DNA of 64,000 bases from Macropodus opercularis (GCA_030770545.1 CM061107.1:6164001-6228000), one strand, 5' to 3'; positions 1 through 12,500 are shown, counted from the first letter of the stretch. The notes: a model not told the origin generated them from the sequence alone. Translations and numbers: made by a program.

Positions 1-340
1 ACTGCCTCCCGTCTCCTCCCACTTTACAGCCAAAGTAGACATGTGCGGCCGTCTCTAATATCTGGGATTAGGAGTCTTTGTAATACCAGCAACATGTCAA
101 GACCGTCTACCTGGAAACTGTCGCCGAGCTGGAACCTTCATCCATCCTTTCCATTCATTCCATTCAGCTGTGATTCTTGTCCCATGTACAGTACTGTAGA
201 TGTAACCATGCCGCCCGTTTCATCTTCAATAATAAAATAAATTTGTTAACCATGCATTACTGCTCCAGTCAAACCTTGTTGTCTTGACTAAATACAGCTG
301 ACTGCTTTTGATCTAGATTTTCCTTTGTTGATGTGTCCAG
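1..340 (+). other. adam11: adam11 intron, 5' truncated by window edge
   Basis: This is non-coding sequence ending in an acceptor (tgtccag) just before the first visible adam11 exon at 341. The short open frame at 43-240 has no recognisable similarity and is not supported. The exons for the signal peptide, prodomain and N-terminal metalloprotease-like half must lie to the left of the window. Confidence 0.7.
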
Positions 341-3300
341 ATCTATAAGGAGCAGCTGAACACTCGCATCGTCCTGGTGGCCATGGAAACATGGTCATCT
401 GAAAACAGGGTCTCCGTGGGCGACGACGCGTTGCTCACTTTGCGCGACTTCATGAAATACAGGAAGGAGAGCATCAAGGAACGCTGTGACGCTGTGCACC
501 TGTTCTCGTGGGTTCATTTTTTGATTCCAGTCTGATGCCGCTGTCGCTCTCTCCTCCTCTTCTTTTACTCCTCATGTTCCTTCTCCTGAGCTCCTTTAAA
601 GTTTTGCCTCTTCCTCCTCATCACAACTTGTTTGATCTCTTGCAACCTTCCTCGTTCATGTCTCCTTCTCCTCATCCTCCTCTTACCTCTTTCTCCTGCT
701 TCCTGCTCTTAGTTTTCTCTTTTTCATCTGTGTCTCCACTTTCTTCTTTGCCTTCTTGAATCATTCCTCCTGCTGTTAATATCACACCAGTCTCCCTGTC
801 TCTACTGCAGCGGGAGGACATTCATGAGCAGCCGTAGTGAGGCAGCCTACATCGGCGGCATCTGCTCTCTCACCAGAGGGGGAGGCATCAATGAGGTGCA
901 GACGGCAAAAATCAGTGGACCTGAATGTTTTGTGTTGTGTCCTCATACGATTTGTTTCCTCTCCTTCAGTATGGCAGCGTGGGTCCCATGGCCATCACCT
1001 TGTGTCAGAGTCTTGGCCAGAACATCGGCATGCTGAGGAACAAGGAGCGACCAGCTGCAGGCAAGACCTAGGAACTCTGCAAACACTACTTTAGATCAAT
1101 GGGAAACTGGGACCGTCTAAAAAACTAAAACTGTATTTGCTTCAAAAATGCATCAACTTGCCTTTGCTTTACTAACAGCTCCCTCCAGTGGTGAGATTTC
1201 AGAATTGCAAAGCAGCCTTTAATAAAAAAGTGTAAAATCGTACTGACCACTGAAACGTGTTTGTGTCCAGGAGACTGCCGGTGCCCAGATCCGTGGCTCG
1301 GCTGCATCATGGAGGATACAGGGTATGCGTGATTCCTGATCGAACATAATCACACATGTTTGAAAATGCATGTAGAATACTAACAAAATGTGTTTTCTAC
1401 ATCAGGTTCTACCTTCCTAGAAAGTTCTCTCGCTGCAGTATAGACGAGTATCTGCGGTTCCTACAAGAGGGAGGAGGAAGCTGCCTCTTCAATAAGCCCA
1501 GCAAGGTGAGAGGTTCTTCAAGCCCATGCATGGAAATGGCTCTGTTGGCCGTTTTTTCTTAATGTCAACGTGCATGTTGCTTCTAGCTGTTAGACCCACC
1601 GGAATGTGGCAACGGGTATGTGGAGCTGGGAGAGGAATGTGACTGTGGACTGCTGGTGGTGAGTACCCTCGAACTCTTCCTGCTGCTCGCGGAGGAAGGC
1701 CTCACCCTGACGCGTGTGATCTGCTCGTCACTGTAACTGTAGGAGTGTGCACGGAGTGGAGCCAACTGCTGCAAGAAGTGCACTCTTACCCACAATGCCA
1801 TGTGCAGCAACGGGCTCTGCTGCAGAGACTGCAAGGTACGCCGCTTCTAAGCACCGCGCCGCGTTAGTGGGATCGTTCGCCGCTGTTGACCGTACCCTTT
1901 TCTGTTTGTGACAGTATGAGCTGAGAGGCGTGACCTGCCGTGAAGCTGTGAACGACTGCGACATTCCTGAAACCTGCATAGGAGACTCCAGCCAGGTAAA
2001 AGTGGTTCTGAAATATCCACACCACGACTCTTATAATAACCTTCTATAATAATAATCTTCTTCCTCCGGCAGTGTCCTCATAATGTCCACAAACTGGACG
2101 GCTACACGTGTGATAATAGTCAGGTAGAGTCGTGCTTCTCTAGTTAAACATGTCTCCATCTGTGCTCCTTCGTCTTCGTCATTTCCTCGCTCTAATCCTC
2201 AGGGCCGCTGTTATGGAGGCCACTGTAAGACCAGAGATAGCCAGTGCAGGACTCTTTGGGGCTACAGTAGGTTTGGATTAAATATAAAGCTTTATTTAAT
2301 GCATTTCGTGTCGTTAAATAGAGATGTTGTCTTCACAGACTCTGCAGACAGGTTCTGTTATGAAAAGCTGAACTCTGAGGGCACAGAGAAGGGAAACTGT
2401 GGTCCAGACTCCAGTGGTCAAGGATGGGTGCAGTGCAACAAGCAGTAAGTGTCAACATGCCTCTTTGAGTCTGGAGCTACTATCTGATGCATCTTATGGA
2501 CGCGTCTGCTCATGTTTGTCCCCGTCAGAGATGTTCTGTGTGGCTTGCTGCTGTGCACCAATCTGACAGCTCAGCCCAGGTTTGGCGAGCTGCAGGGGAA
2601 GATCACCAGTCTGACAGTCCACCACCAGAACAGATACCTGGACTGCAGGTGAGGACATTTTTGGATGAGGGGTAAAAAAATCTAAAATAAAGAAAGAAAA
2701 TAAATAAACATCGGACCTACAGGGGGGGGCATGCAGTTCTGGATGATGGCCTGGACTTGGGCTACGTGGAGGACGGGACGCCATGTGGTCCAAACATGAT
2801 GTGTTTGGAGCATCGTTGCCTCCCTGTCACCACCTTCAACCTCAGCACCTGTCCAGGCTCCTCGTCTTCACACGTCTGCTCCCACCATGGGGTGAGTCTG
2901 TCGCTGCACCTCAGTACCGCTCTGTTGACTTTCAGAGGTGACAGAGCACGTTCTCCGTCACGTTTGTCCTCTGCAGACTTGCAGTAATGAAGTGAAGTGT
3001 ATATGTGATCCAGACTACACGGGGAAAGACTGCAGCGTGTTTGACCCCATCCCTATCCCAACGCCACCAGACGGCCCAGAGAAATACCGAGGTAAACCAC
3101 ACTGAGCCCTCCAAACACAAGACATCAATGGAAGAAACTGCATTAAGTCAAATGATGATGATGCATTAACTCTAAAATAAAAATGAAATTATTTCTAGGC
3201 TGTGTTGTCTTCTGCCACTAAAACATCTATTACAGCTCTACTTAAAATTTTTACAGACGTTTGTATTACGTAAAACGTGGGAATAACGTTACAGAGCAAA

Positions 3301-5190
3301 TTGTGCCGATAATCAGATCATCGTTAACCGTTTACTTTTCTCTCAAATGCTGTTTTCTTTCTTTACTGGCTGCCTCCTGCACTCTCACAGGTCCCAGCGG
3401 TACCAATATCATAATAGGTTCGGTAGCTGGTGCAATTCTGCTGGCAGCGATAGTCCTGGGGGGAACTGGCTGGGGATTTAAGTAAGAGCATGCGTCCGTC
3501 TGTGTGTGCCTGCTGTGTTCCTCTGTCAGCTAACGCACATGCCTGCGCCTCCTGCTGCGCTGCTTGCTGTCTGATCCATGCGCTCCATGTGGATCTATTA
3601 GTAAAGATGGTTTACAGCCTCTGTTGGATGAAAAAAGCATGAGCCCATCCCCACTAACGACTTTGGGTTAAGTCAACCATGACACACATTTCTTGCACTC
3701 TTTTATTGATTTGCTTTAATTAATTTGCTACTTTGGTGAATTGCAGAATCTAAACAAAGTAGTGTTTGAGTGAAAAGGTCAAATGATTCCAGCTACATTT
3801 CCAGCTGTTTTTTTTTAGTCTTCTGTGTCTTGCTCTGCCTTATTACTTCAGACATTTCACGGCTCAGGAAGTTAATCACATCAGATCATCAACATGTCTG
3901 CACTGGATTAGCTGGAGACTTACCCAGAGACCTGACGGTGCATTGAGCCTCTAGCATATCTGAACGCTCAGGGCCAGCTGTCAGCTGTTCAGTTGCTTTT
4001 TGGGTAACACAGGTGCCAGTTTTTTGCCCAGACGGCGAGTCTCCTTGTGTGCACAGCTGGATTTCACTCCCCTTTCTGTGGTCTGCTTCACACCCCACAG
4101 TCCTGACCTGCTCTACAGTTCTGTCTCATGCTTGGCTTTCTGTGGCACGTCTGCAATATGCACATGTACCCGACTCGAATAACTGCAGCGGCTTTTGGAG
4201 TTTCTATATAACCAGGCGCTAAATAGAAGATCACAGCTTTGCTCTGCACTAAGCTTTTACATAAGGATTCCCCTCGTCAAAGTAAATGTAATGGTCTCAC
4301 GTGTCTTTCTACTTGTGTTGTCTTTGTGTGTCCCCTACATCCTGATCCAGGAACATCCGAAGAGGAAGGTACGACCCCACCTTCCAGTGCTGATCCACGT
4401 TCTACTCGTCATCATTCATAATCTCATTATAATAATGCCATTTGTTTTATTCTGTTTGTTTGAATAAGGAAAACTATTTAGCATATATCAGTTTGCATCA
4501 ATATTGTTTGTACTGCCTGACACTAACAGGACTAAAATGTTATTGCTGTGTTTTTATTCCTCGTTTATTATTTCTTTCAACAATAAAAGGCGAACAATTA
4601 CTAAATCATAGAATTAACTAAATTAACACAAGTGAGGAAAAAAGTTTATAAAAGAAAGTTTAAAAAGTACATAGTTTTTATACATTTACACCTACGTCAG
4701 ACATTTAGTCTAAGCTTTTCATTGTCAAATTAGTTTCTATTTCAAAGACTTTTCTTGTTTGTTTGCATCTGTAAATCATTGAAACATAAAACTCATTATT
4801 TAGTCGGCCGTCACTGAACATGCTTTGAATTTGATTATAAAAAGTGAATGCAACCAAAAAAAGGAAACTTATAACAAAGCTTTTTGTGTTTGACCTTATT
4901 TTTATATTCTATATTATATTTTGGCAGATTTATTCCTTCACAGAGCTGCCGTTATAATAGTCACTGGAAAATCAGTTTAATTTGATCGAATTTGAATCCT
5001 TTAAGCAGGTTCTTAGATGGCTGTCCATACTATACTTGTTTTTAAATGTTGGACAACGTTCAATCGTGACAATAATATTTTTTCAGACATTTGTCAATTC
5101 TAAGCAGTTTTTCTCTGAGATTGCTTCATTTCCTTCTTCTCATCTTCTTCTGTCTCCTCTTTTTCCTTTTCCAGATCTGCTGGTGTTTGA
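341..5190 (+). CDS. adam11: ADAM11-like disintegrin/metalloprotease-like membrane protein, 5' partial
   Basis: Coding exons read by eye: 341-507, 811-895, 970-1060, 1271-1322, 1406-1505, 1587-1658, 1743-1835, 1915-1995, 2073-2123, 2203-2266, 2339-2444, 2529-2648, 2723-2891, 2977-3091, 3391-3481, 4351-4368 and 5175-5190. Phases join without a break, giving about 496 residues. Order of domains: end of the metalloprotease-like domain, disintegrin domain (starting DPPECGNGYVELGEECDCG), cysteine-rich domain, EGF-like module (HGTCSNEVKCICDPDYTGKDC), one transmembrane helix (IIIGSVAGAILLAAIVLGG) and a short tail NIRRGRSAGV. The zinc site expected as HExxHxxGxxH reads CQSLGQNIGML, so the protein should be catalytically inactive. 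Inactive ADAMs of this group act as neuronal adhesion molecules and LGI receptors. ADAM22 and ADAM23 are the alternatives. The very short RRGR-type tail and the 17q21-like neighbours favour ADAM11. Confidence 0.86.
4351..4393 (+). CDS. adam11: adam11 alternative terminal exon by read-through of the 4369 donor
   Basis: The 18-nt micro-exon 4351-4368 can splice on to 5175 to give the tail GRSAGV. If its donor (gtacga) is not used, the frame continues GRYDPTFQC and stops at 4391-4393. A longer tail starting RYDPT is familiar from ADAM11/22/23-family isoforms, so both ends may be real. This is inferred from sequence only. Confidence 0.45.
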
Positions 5191-6654
5191 GCTCTCCTCT
5201 CCTCTGTCCTGTCTTTCTTACACAATGTCCAGTCCACCCTGAGGAGACCAGACAAAGATGTCTTCCACTTTAGACCTCCCATCCTCTCACCTTTTCCTCC
5301 CCTTCATCTGTATTTTGTCCTCTGGATCGTTTTGGTTTGTTGTATGGAAGCCAGGGAGGCACAGTCGTTGCTGTTGTCAGCATTGTTTTTATTTGCTACA
5401 TTTTTTGTGACTATTTCTAAAGGAAGGGATTTACACTGGACACTGCTCAATCCCTTCCACTGGTCACAGCTTGGCCTGTTACGCTTGATCCCTTTAAGTG
5501 ATATCATCCATGAAGCCTGCGTCTCAAAGTCTGTTGATCGGTTTTACACAGTTACTGTATTTAATCTTATGGAAGTGTTTAAATATCACCAAATAGTGAA
5601 TGTTGGTATTTAATCTGTGTAGGTGAGGGTTGTCTTTACATTCCACAGTAAACAGCCATAATTGCTCAGTAGTTGATTCAAAATTAGTGCTTCTACACAC
5701 AGTAATATGCATTAACGTATGAATGTATAGTTCTGTGCTGATGGCGTGAGACGTTACATCAGCCACGCGCTGTATGATAATTAAGCCACTCAACCGATGT
5801 GCACACAGCTATGCTCAACGTGGCTGCTGGTGTATGTAATGTATCATAAGGTTGACGCCGCTATGAATGGAAGCACAAATCTGAGGCTCTCCCTGTGTTA
5901 AAGACGTGTACGCGCTGCGCATCTCTTACGTGTAAAGGTAGTAGAGTTTATAGAAGTTTAAAGCTGCAAGGATATGAAATAGAAATTGAGACCATTTTAA
6001 TATGCTTGACCAATTAATAACAGTATTAAAATATCAAATTCACAATGAATGAATTCAAATATCTGAAGCAATAAATGTGTGTTTGTTTTTTATTTTCTTT
6101 ACCTTAGAAATGTTGGGAGCTTCATTTTACTAGTAACAACAAAGAACTTCAGTAGCACAGGTGCCAGAAGATCCACGTTACACTGCCAGTCAACCTGCCG
6201 TAGCACAACAGGAATATGTTGACATGTCAATGTCGATTCTCAAAAACACAAAATCAAGACAAGCTGTTGTGTTTTTATCGTAACCCTTTCATTAAACTCT
6301 CATGAAAAGGATACTCAAGGATAAACGTGGCTCAAAAGCTCAGGTCACATTTCATTCTCCACATCACTGTCATAGTCGTCAGAGAGGTTCGGGTTTGTTC
6401 GTAGTGTTCGAGCCAACGGTGTCTAGTCCTACAGTGTAAATACTACTGCTGTCCATGAAAACACATTAAAACATATCTAGAGAACGGTGGCTGTGTGCTT
6501 TTCTGCCAGGCAGTCATCAGTCTTAGGATTCACTGTGATTAAACGTTGGCATGTTAGCATTGTCACTGTGTGCATGTTTTTATTGGTGTTTACTTCAACA
6601 GTATGCAGTGATTCCCACACCGTCATGAGAGTAACTAGTTTTAAACTGTTCCGT

Positions 6655-6699
6655 CTTCACTGTATAAACACTTTGTCTAAAAGTGTTTATACAGTGAAG
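6655..6699. repeat. Perfect 20-bp inverted repeat with 5-nt loop
   Basis: The left arm 6655-6674 reads cttcactgtataaacacttt. The right arm 6680-6699 is its exact reverse complement, and the loop gtcta is at 6675-6679. The symmetry stops abruptly outside the arms. It lies between the 3' ends of convergent adam11 and p3h4, about 50 bases past the candidate p3h4 poly(A) signal. It is shorter than a usual pre-miRNA stem. A small transposon scar or a 3'-end processing structure are possible readings. Confidence 0.85.
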
Positions 6700-6746
6700 C
6701 TACAACCATTCACATATAAACAGGATTCAAGAAGGAAGCTATTCTA

Positions 6747-6752
6747 TTTATT
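6747..6752 (-). other. p3h4: Candidate p3h4 polyadenylation signal
   Basis: AATAAA on the - strand, 138 bases beyond the p3h4 stop codon and before the hairpin at 6655-6699. Confidence 0.5.
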
Positions 6753-6889
6753 TTTACAGTTTTGAAGCCTTGCACAGTTGTTTGGCTGATGCCCCTGGTT
6801 GAAAGGTTTTGGATCCAAATAAGGACAATTCACTTCTGTGCAGGTTTTTGATGAGGTGATCTTGTGTTAGTCATCCATCACTGCTATCT

Positions 6890-8751
6890 TCAGACGTCCG
6901 ACTCCCCAGCGTCTCCTTTGCCTTTTTGCTGCCTCCAGTTAGCGTAGATTGACTCCTCATAGTCTCCTAGACCTTCAAACTCAGCGTCAGGTGACTCCGC
7001 CTCCTCTGGTCCTAGTGCAGCCTGAAACATCCCATCCTCAGTCTACTGTGAATGTTTGGTGCTTATTTAAACTGTCCTAGTTTTTCTTGACTCTTACCTC
7101 ATCATCCACCTGTAAGTTCTTCTCTGCAAACGCCAGCATCTGCTTCTGAGTGACAATCTGGTTGTAATGTTGAAGAGCCTCCTGCGAACGATAGAATCTA
7201 GCTGAGGACAAGTCTAGTGGGCCCGTGTTGAATGTTTGCACAGCTTTCCTCACCGTCCTCGGTGCGAAGTGGTCCGGCTGCAGGCCCCACTCTTCGCCGT
7301 AGGCCTGATAATACAACAGGTTCTGCTTCATGACCTGGTCTTTGGGGTCAAACAGGGCGTAGCTGTGCGCGCACGCCACTGCTCTGCGGCCGTCGTTCAC
7401 TGAGGCAAACGCACAGATGAGTGTCGACATGGAACCTTATTCAAAACCAGATGTGTTCATTTCAGTAAACCTACATTTGTAATAAGCAAACTGGAGGTAG
7501 TGGTAAACAGTGGCCACAAATTTCTCCACAAAATAACCACCAACGTTGGGCTTCAGGTTCTCCTCACACTTCATCTTGCACCTTAACGCGTGAACATAGA
7601 CGTCTGTATGAGGGAGAACAGGCTGTTTAGCGCTGACCTTTGTGTCCCTCTGGTGTCGTGTGTGTACTGACCTGCCAGAACCGTGTAAAGGTCCTCGATT
7701 GGTAAGACATGAGCGACCCCTTCACAGTCTACCTGACACAGCTCGTACTCATGGATGTAGAGCCTCAGAGCATCCTCCATGAGCTCAACGCCGCTGCCGT
7801 AGTCGCCAGAGGTGATGAGTTGAACTCCTTTCAGAAAGGAAGCCTAGAACAGGATTGACTCAGAGAAGCCAGTGGAAAACACATAAGGCACAATATGGGG
7901 TCTCTGTACCTCATATGGTAGTTCCTCGTAGTTGGTGAGGTAGCCACTCAGCTCGTACTTGCTCTTGTACTCCTCCATGACTTGGTGCATCTCCTGGTCG
8001 TCGGGGTTCTTCTGAAGGAAGGTGTAGGCACAAGGGACGGCTCTCTGCAGGTCATTCAGCTGCACACATGGTGAATCGCCTCACGTTACTAGGACGAAAG
8101 GCAGCTTTCAGAGTTAACAGTCTACTAGAGGGCCAAGCAAGACAGGTTAGGTCCTGTAACAATAAGCAAAGCAAGCAGGACCTTATTTTAACTGTGCGCT
8201 TTCCATGACCAGGAACCAACCAAAATCTGAGCCAAACGTGCTCAGGCATTCTGCTCCTATCTGTTTTACTGTTGTGTCTTTGCTCCATCAGGCGTGTGGC
8301 TCACCCTGGCATAAGCAAAGTGCAGATATTTGTACGGAGATCTCCTGCTGAAATCCTCCAGGATCTCTCTGCCGGGAAGAGGGATCCACAGCGCTCTGCA
8401 CTTCTTCTGACATGAAGCTCTCGTCAGAACGCGCCAGTAGACGCGGAGATCCAGGTTCTCTGTGACAGGCGGGTCGAGGTCGGTGTTATTACAGCGCAGC
8501 GCACAGTATCGCGCACTTTCCTTGAGAAGTCGGCACAAACGCAAACTCTCTTCCAAATATTGAATCGCTTCCGTCCACTTCCCTGCTGCGTAACTGTGCA
8601 AAGCCAGTCCATACGCGGTGGTGATGGGCATGGGCTCCTCTTTAGGGGGATGTGTCGGACTGTAGCTGTCATTTTTTGCGGCTGTCATAAAAACCAAAGT
8701 CAAACAAAACGAGGTCAACAGCGCGTTTCGTTTTGCGTAAACTCTAACCAT
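6890..8751 (-). CDS. p3h4: P3H4 (SC65/LEPREL4), endoplasmic-reticulum collagen-modification scaffold
   Basis: Six coding exons in transcript order: 8751-8305, 8059-7910, 7843-7672, 7603-7475, 7399-7098 and 7021-6890. They total 1332 nt, or 443 residues plus stop, close to the 437 of human P3H4. The N-terminus is a signal peptide (MVRVYAKRNALLTSFCLTLV). An in-frame ATG at 8769 would add six residues. Tetratricopeptide-like repeats follow, with family signatures YKYLHFAYAR, VPCAYTFLQKNPDD, GGYFVEKFVATVYHYLQFAY and YALFDPKDQVMKQNLLYYQ. The acidic C-terminus contains DAEFEGLGDYEESIYANW, which points to P3H4 rather than CRTAP. The dioxygenase domain of the true prolyl 3-hydroxylases is absent, as expected. 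In mammals P3H4 scaffolds P3H3 and lysyl hydroxylase 1 for collagen lysine hydroxylation. It is divergent to fkbp10. Confidence 0.94.
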
Positions 8752-9529
8752 GTTAAAATGACTCCACATACTCTGCGGCTGCTTTCTCCTACTGGTAACT
8801 TTCAGTGCGGTGGTCTGTTCAAGTGCTTAGGGTCTGTGGGAATTCCGGGATTGGGCCTTTCAGAGGTTGGTTTCTCGGTGTCAGTGTAGCTGCCCGGTTA
8901 CTTTACTTGGCGCAAGAACAGACCCGTCCGTGCGCTCTGCGCCTTTTCTGAAAATGCTGCAACTTGTGTCTGCGTGTGCTGGTTCCTATTTCTTGAACAG
9001 TACACAGGCTTCTCCAGCGGACGCCTATGCTCCCTGCAGCTGTGAACAGCGGTGCACAGAACAACGGGCACTTTTGATTTCAAAATAAAAGTGGACAGTT
9101 CTAAACAAAATGGGTGGACGTGGATTGCGTTGCATCCATCAGCCTACGTTTGTACATGTAGCCTCTTAGGAAAAGTTTAACCTGAAGTTAAATAATATGT
9201 CTTATTTAGACCATATACGCTCATTTTATTGCAACTTCTCTCTAGGATTAATAGCTAAAAATATATATATATTTTATTTTGTTAAAGGAAGTTCTCTTTT
9301 TTTATTAAGGCGAAATTGACGGAAGCGCTGCCCACTTCCAACTTCGACATTTCTTCCCTCTGGTAAAACTCTGCATAGTAACCTGGAGATCGTCCACGTT
9401 TACGGCACTGAGACGCTGCTCCACATCTGCGTCGTCGGCCCTCGCGAAGCGCGCACACGACCACCGGCCCTCTGTTGTTATTCCTCTGCTTTCCAACCCT
9501 TTAAAGTTGTTTGCCGTGACTCTGTGAAG
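8752..9529. promoter_or_regulatory. Shared upstream region of divergent p3h4 and fkbp10
   Basis: The start codons of p3h4 (8751, -) and fkbp10 (9530, +) are 778 bases apart and point away from each other. The interval must hold both 5' untranslated regions and promoters. An AT tract (about 9256-9280) and a moderately CpG-rich stretch (about 9380-9450) are visible. No clear TATA box at a fitting distance or ER-stress element was recognised. The open frames inside it look non-coding. Confidence 0.6.
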
Positions 9530-12500
9530 ATGTTTGCCTGCTGCGTTGTCGTTTTCATCCTCACTACGTGGTCTTCCGCGGACTGTAACCCCAGTCCCGT
9601 GTTAGGAGATGTAGTCGTGGACAGATCCTTCATTCCTCAAGTCTGTGCCAGGGAAGCGAAAGACGGAGATTACGTGCGCTACCACTATAACGCGACATTC
9701 ACCGACGGAAAAGCGTTTGATTCGAGGTAAGAATCACTGGTATTTCATGCTTTTGTTGGCATTTTTCTTCACTTGCTACCAGAGTTGGTGACGGAGGCCC
9801 CAGTCTCACCTCAGACATCTGAAAAGACGGAGATTTGCATCTGCGTAAAAGCCTCTACACATAGCAGCGCGTCCTCGGTTGTTCACATAAGTTGACCCAC
9901 TCCTGACACCTCCTTTGTCTCTGGAAATGCTCTCTTCGCAGCCACCAGAGAGGAGCCGCAAAGGTCGGCATGTTAGGAGAAGGTCGGCTCATCGCTGGCA
10001 TTGATAAAGGCCTGCAGGGCATGTGTGTGAACGAGCGCAGGACGATTACTGTCCCACCTCATCTGGCCTATGGAAGCACCGGTGCAGGTAAAAGTAGTAG
10101 GAACTTATTTGGATTAATCATGTAGCTGCTTGCGTCATAGTTTGTGGCACATCAAGTAGTTGTGGAGATGACTATTCTGGGTCAAAATGGTGGCTCAATT
10201 TAAACACACTCCAGTCACTTTGTTACTCTGTGTCCTTCTAATCTGCTTGTAACCATGTTCCAAGGTGATGTGGTTCCTCCAGACACCACGCTAGTGTTTG
10301 ACATCCATCTGCTGGATCTGTGGAACAAGGCCGACATGGTCGTCACGAAAACCATCAGCACTCCCAAAGACTGCAAGCGCTCGGTGATGCGCACCGACTT
10401 TGTGCGTTTTCATTTCAACGGCACTCTGCTCGATGGCACCGCCTTCGACTCCAGGTCATTCGCTAAACCATCTAACTAAACAGTGACCAGCTGGATTGTG
10501 ATTGTTTTGTGAGCAAAATGTGTGTGTGTGTGTGCGTTCTCAAGGCAATTGCACTAAAATCAGTGTTTCTACTGTGTCATCTAGGTGTGTTGTCTGTGTT
10601 GTGTTTTACTTTGCGCTTGTATGAGCCCAATGCAGCTACACCAAGAAGCAGACCCAAAACAGCTTGGTGGGTGAGGGTTGGCTGGTCAAGGGCATGGACG
10701 AGGGCCTGCTGGGCATGTGTGTTGGAGAGATCAGGAATATTGTCATCCCCCCCTTCAAAGCCTATGGAGAAAAAGGATCAGGTGAGTGCAAACCATAGAA
10801 GAAGAGACAGGGACAGTAAAAGGGACCCTGTTTTGCAAATGTTTCATAATGAAATGCATTTATATTGTTTGTAGTTGATGATGCACTCAGTGAAGGATAA
10901 CAAACAGGTTTTCCACCTTTTTCAGGTAAAGAGATCCCCCCCCAGGCCACCTTAGTGTTCGACGTCCTGTTGGTGGACATTTATAACCCCAAGGACAACA
11001 TCAGCATTGAGGAGCAGCTGGTGCCCGAGTCGTGCCCTCGCAGGTCTGTGGCTGGAGATTACATGCGTTACCACTACAACGGGACCTTCCTGAACGGACT
11101 CACCTTTGACACCAGGTGGGCAGAGGTCACACTGACAATGAAGATAATCACCAGTCAGCAGATAATTTATAACCTTAGCTTTCTTTCCCTTCATGGCATA
11201 CGTTGCTGTCTCCAGCTACCAGAGGAACACCACATACAACACCTACATCGGGATGGGTTATGTGATTGCTGGTATGGACCAGGCCCTGCTGGGTGTCTGC
11301 ACTGGGGAGAGGAGGCGGGTCACCATCCCTCCACACCTGGCGTATGGAGAGCAGGGAGCAGGTGAGTTTCTCTGCAGCCTATGGTGGTGAACTAATTTTT
11401 CAAATCTGTTTGTGAACACACATTATTTTAGGCTTAGTGTGGAGCTTTGTCGGTTTTTAAGGCCGCATGTACATTTACAGGCCACCAGATGTCGCTGTTT
11501 TTGTTCTGTCTGATGGGTCGAAACTTCAAAAGCTGCATCCAGCCTCCACACGTGTGGCTAAATACAAGTGACGTCTCTCTATGCGGGTAACATTATGAGT
11601 TCTGATCATTCCAGGTGACGTCATCCCTCCTTCAGCCGTGCTGGTGTTTGACATTCACATCATCGACTTCCACAACCCCAGCGACACGGTGGAAATCCAG
11701 ATCACCCACAGACCCGACGTGTGTAATGACACCACAGCGGTGAACGATCTCGTTCACTACCACTACAACTGCACCCTGGTGGACGGAACGCTGCTCTTTA
11801 CCTCGTGAGTCACGACGCGCACCCGCCGACCGTTGCTGCAGTTTTTAAGTTGATCAACTTTAAAGCCAGTCTGTGTTTTCAGGCACGACTACGAAAATGT
11901 TCAGGATGCGTTTCTGGGGTCGGACAAAGTGATCGACGGGCTGGACGAGGGTTTACGAGGCATGTGTGTGGGAGAGAGGAGGGTGGTGAAGGTACCTCCT
12001 CACCTGGGCCATGGAGAAAAAGGAGGTGAGAACTTTAATGGCTTTAATGACCAAGAACTGGGGTTGGATTATTGCTCATTTATCAAGCTTCGGATTAAAT
12101 CAATTACAGACGAGATGTAGGCCAAATGTAAAGTCCAGAAAACAAATACAAAGGTGTGCACTCTCGACCCTTCAGCCTCTGGTGTGCCCAGCAGTGCCGT
12201 GCTGCTCTTTGACATTGAGCTGGTGAGCTTTGAGAAGGGCGTCCCCCCCGGTTACCTGTTTGTGTGGCTCGAGGACACTCCTGCAAACCTGTTTGAAGCC
12301 ATGGACGTCGACAAGAACGAAGAGGTGCCACAGGAGGAGGTAGGTCATCGCTCGCAGGGTTCCAACCTTCATCAGTTACTGAGGAGCTTAAAACCTCCTC
12401 AGCCTTTGCTTCTTTCCACCATTCGATGTCATATCTTACCCATTTTGTAATGTTCTTTCGTTCCTTGACTCGGTTTAGTTCAGAGAGTTCATCAAGCTGC

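Larger units (their letters stand above)
5191..6889. other. 3' regions of convergent adam11 and p3h4
   Basis: No coding exon was recognised here. Candidate poly(A) signals are AATAAA on + at 6070-6075 (adam11), and on - at 6089-6094 and 6747-6752. The last lies 138 bases past the p3h4 stop. A perfect hairpin sits at 6655-6699. The open frames here (for example 5332-5613 and 6487-6765) have no family resemblance. Confidence 0.5.

Noticed and set aside
508..1310. Short frames including a Ser/Leu/Pro-rich one at 508-759
   Set aside because: They lie in adam11 introns with a polypyrimidine tract, or in other frames over the exons.
6655..6699. microRNA precursor
   Set aside because: The stem of 20 bp is too short for a normal pre-miRNA and symmetry ends abruptly at both arms. 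It is kept only as an unexplained hairpin.
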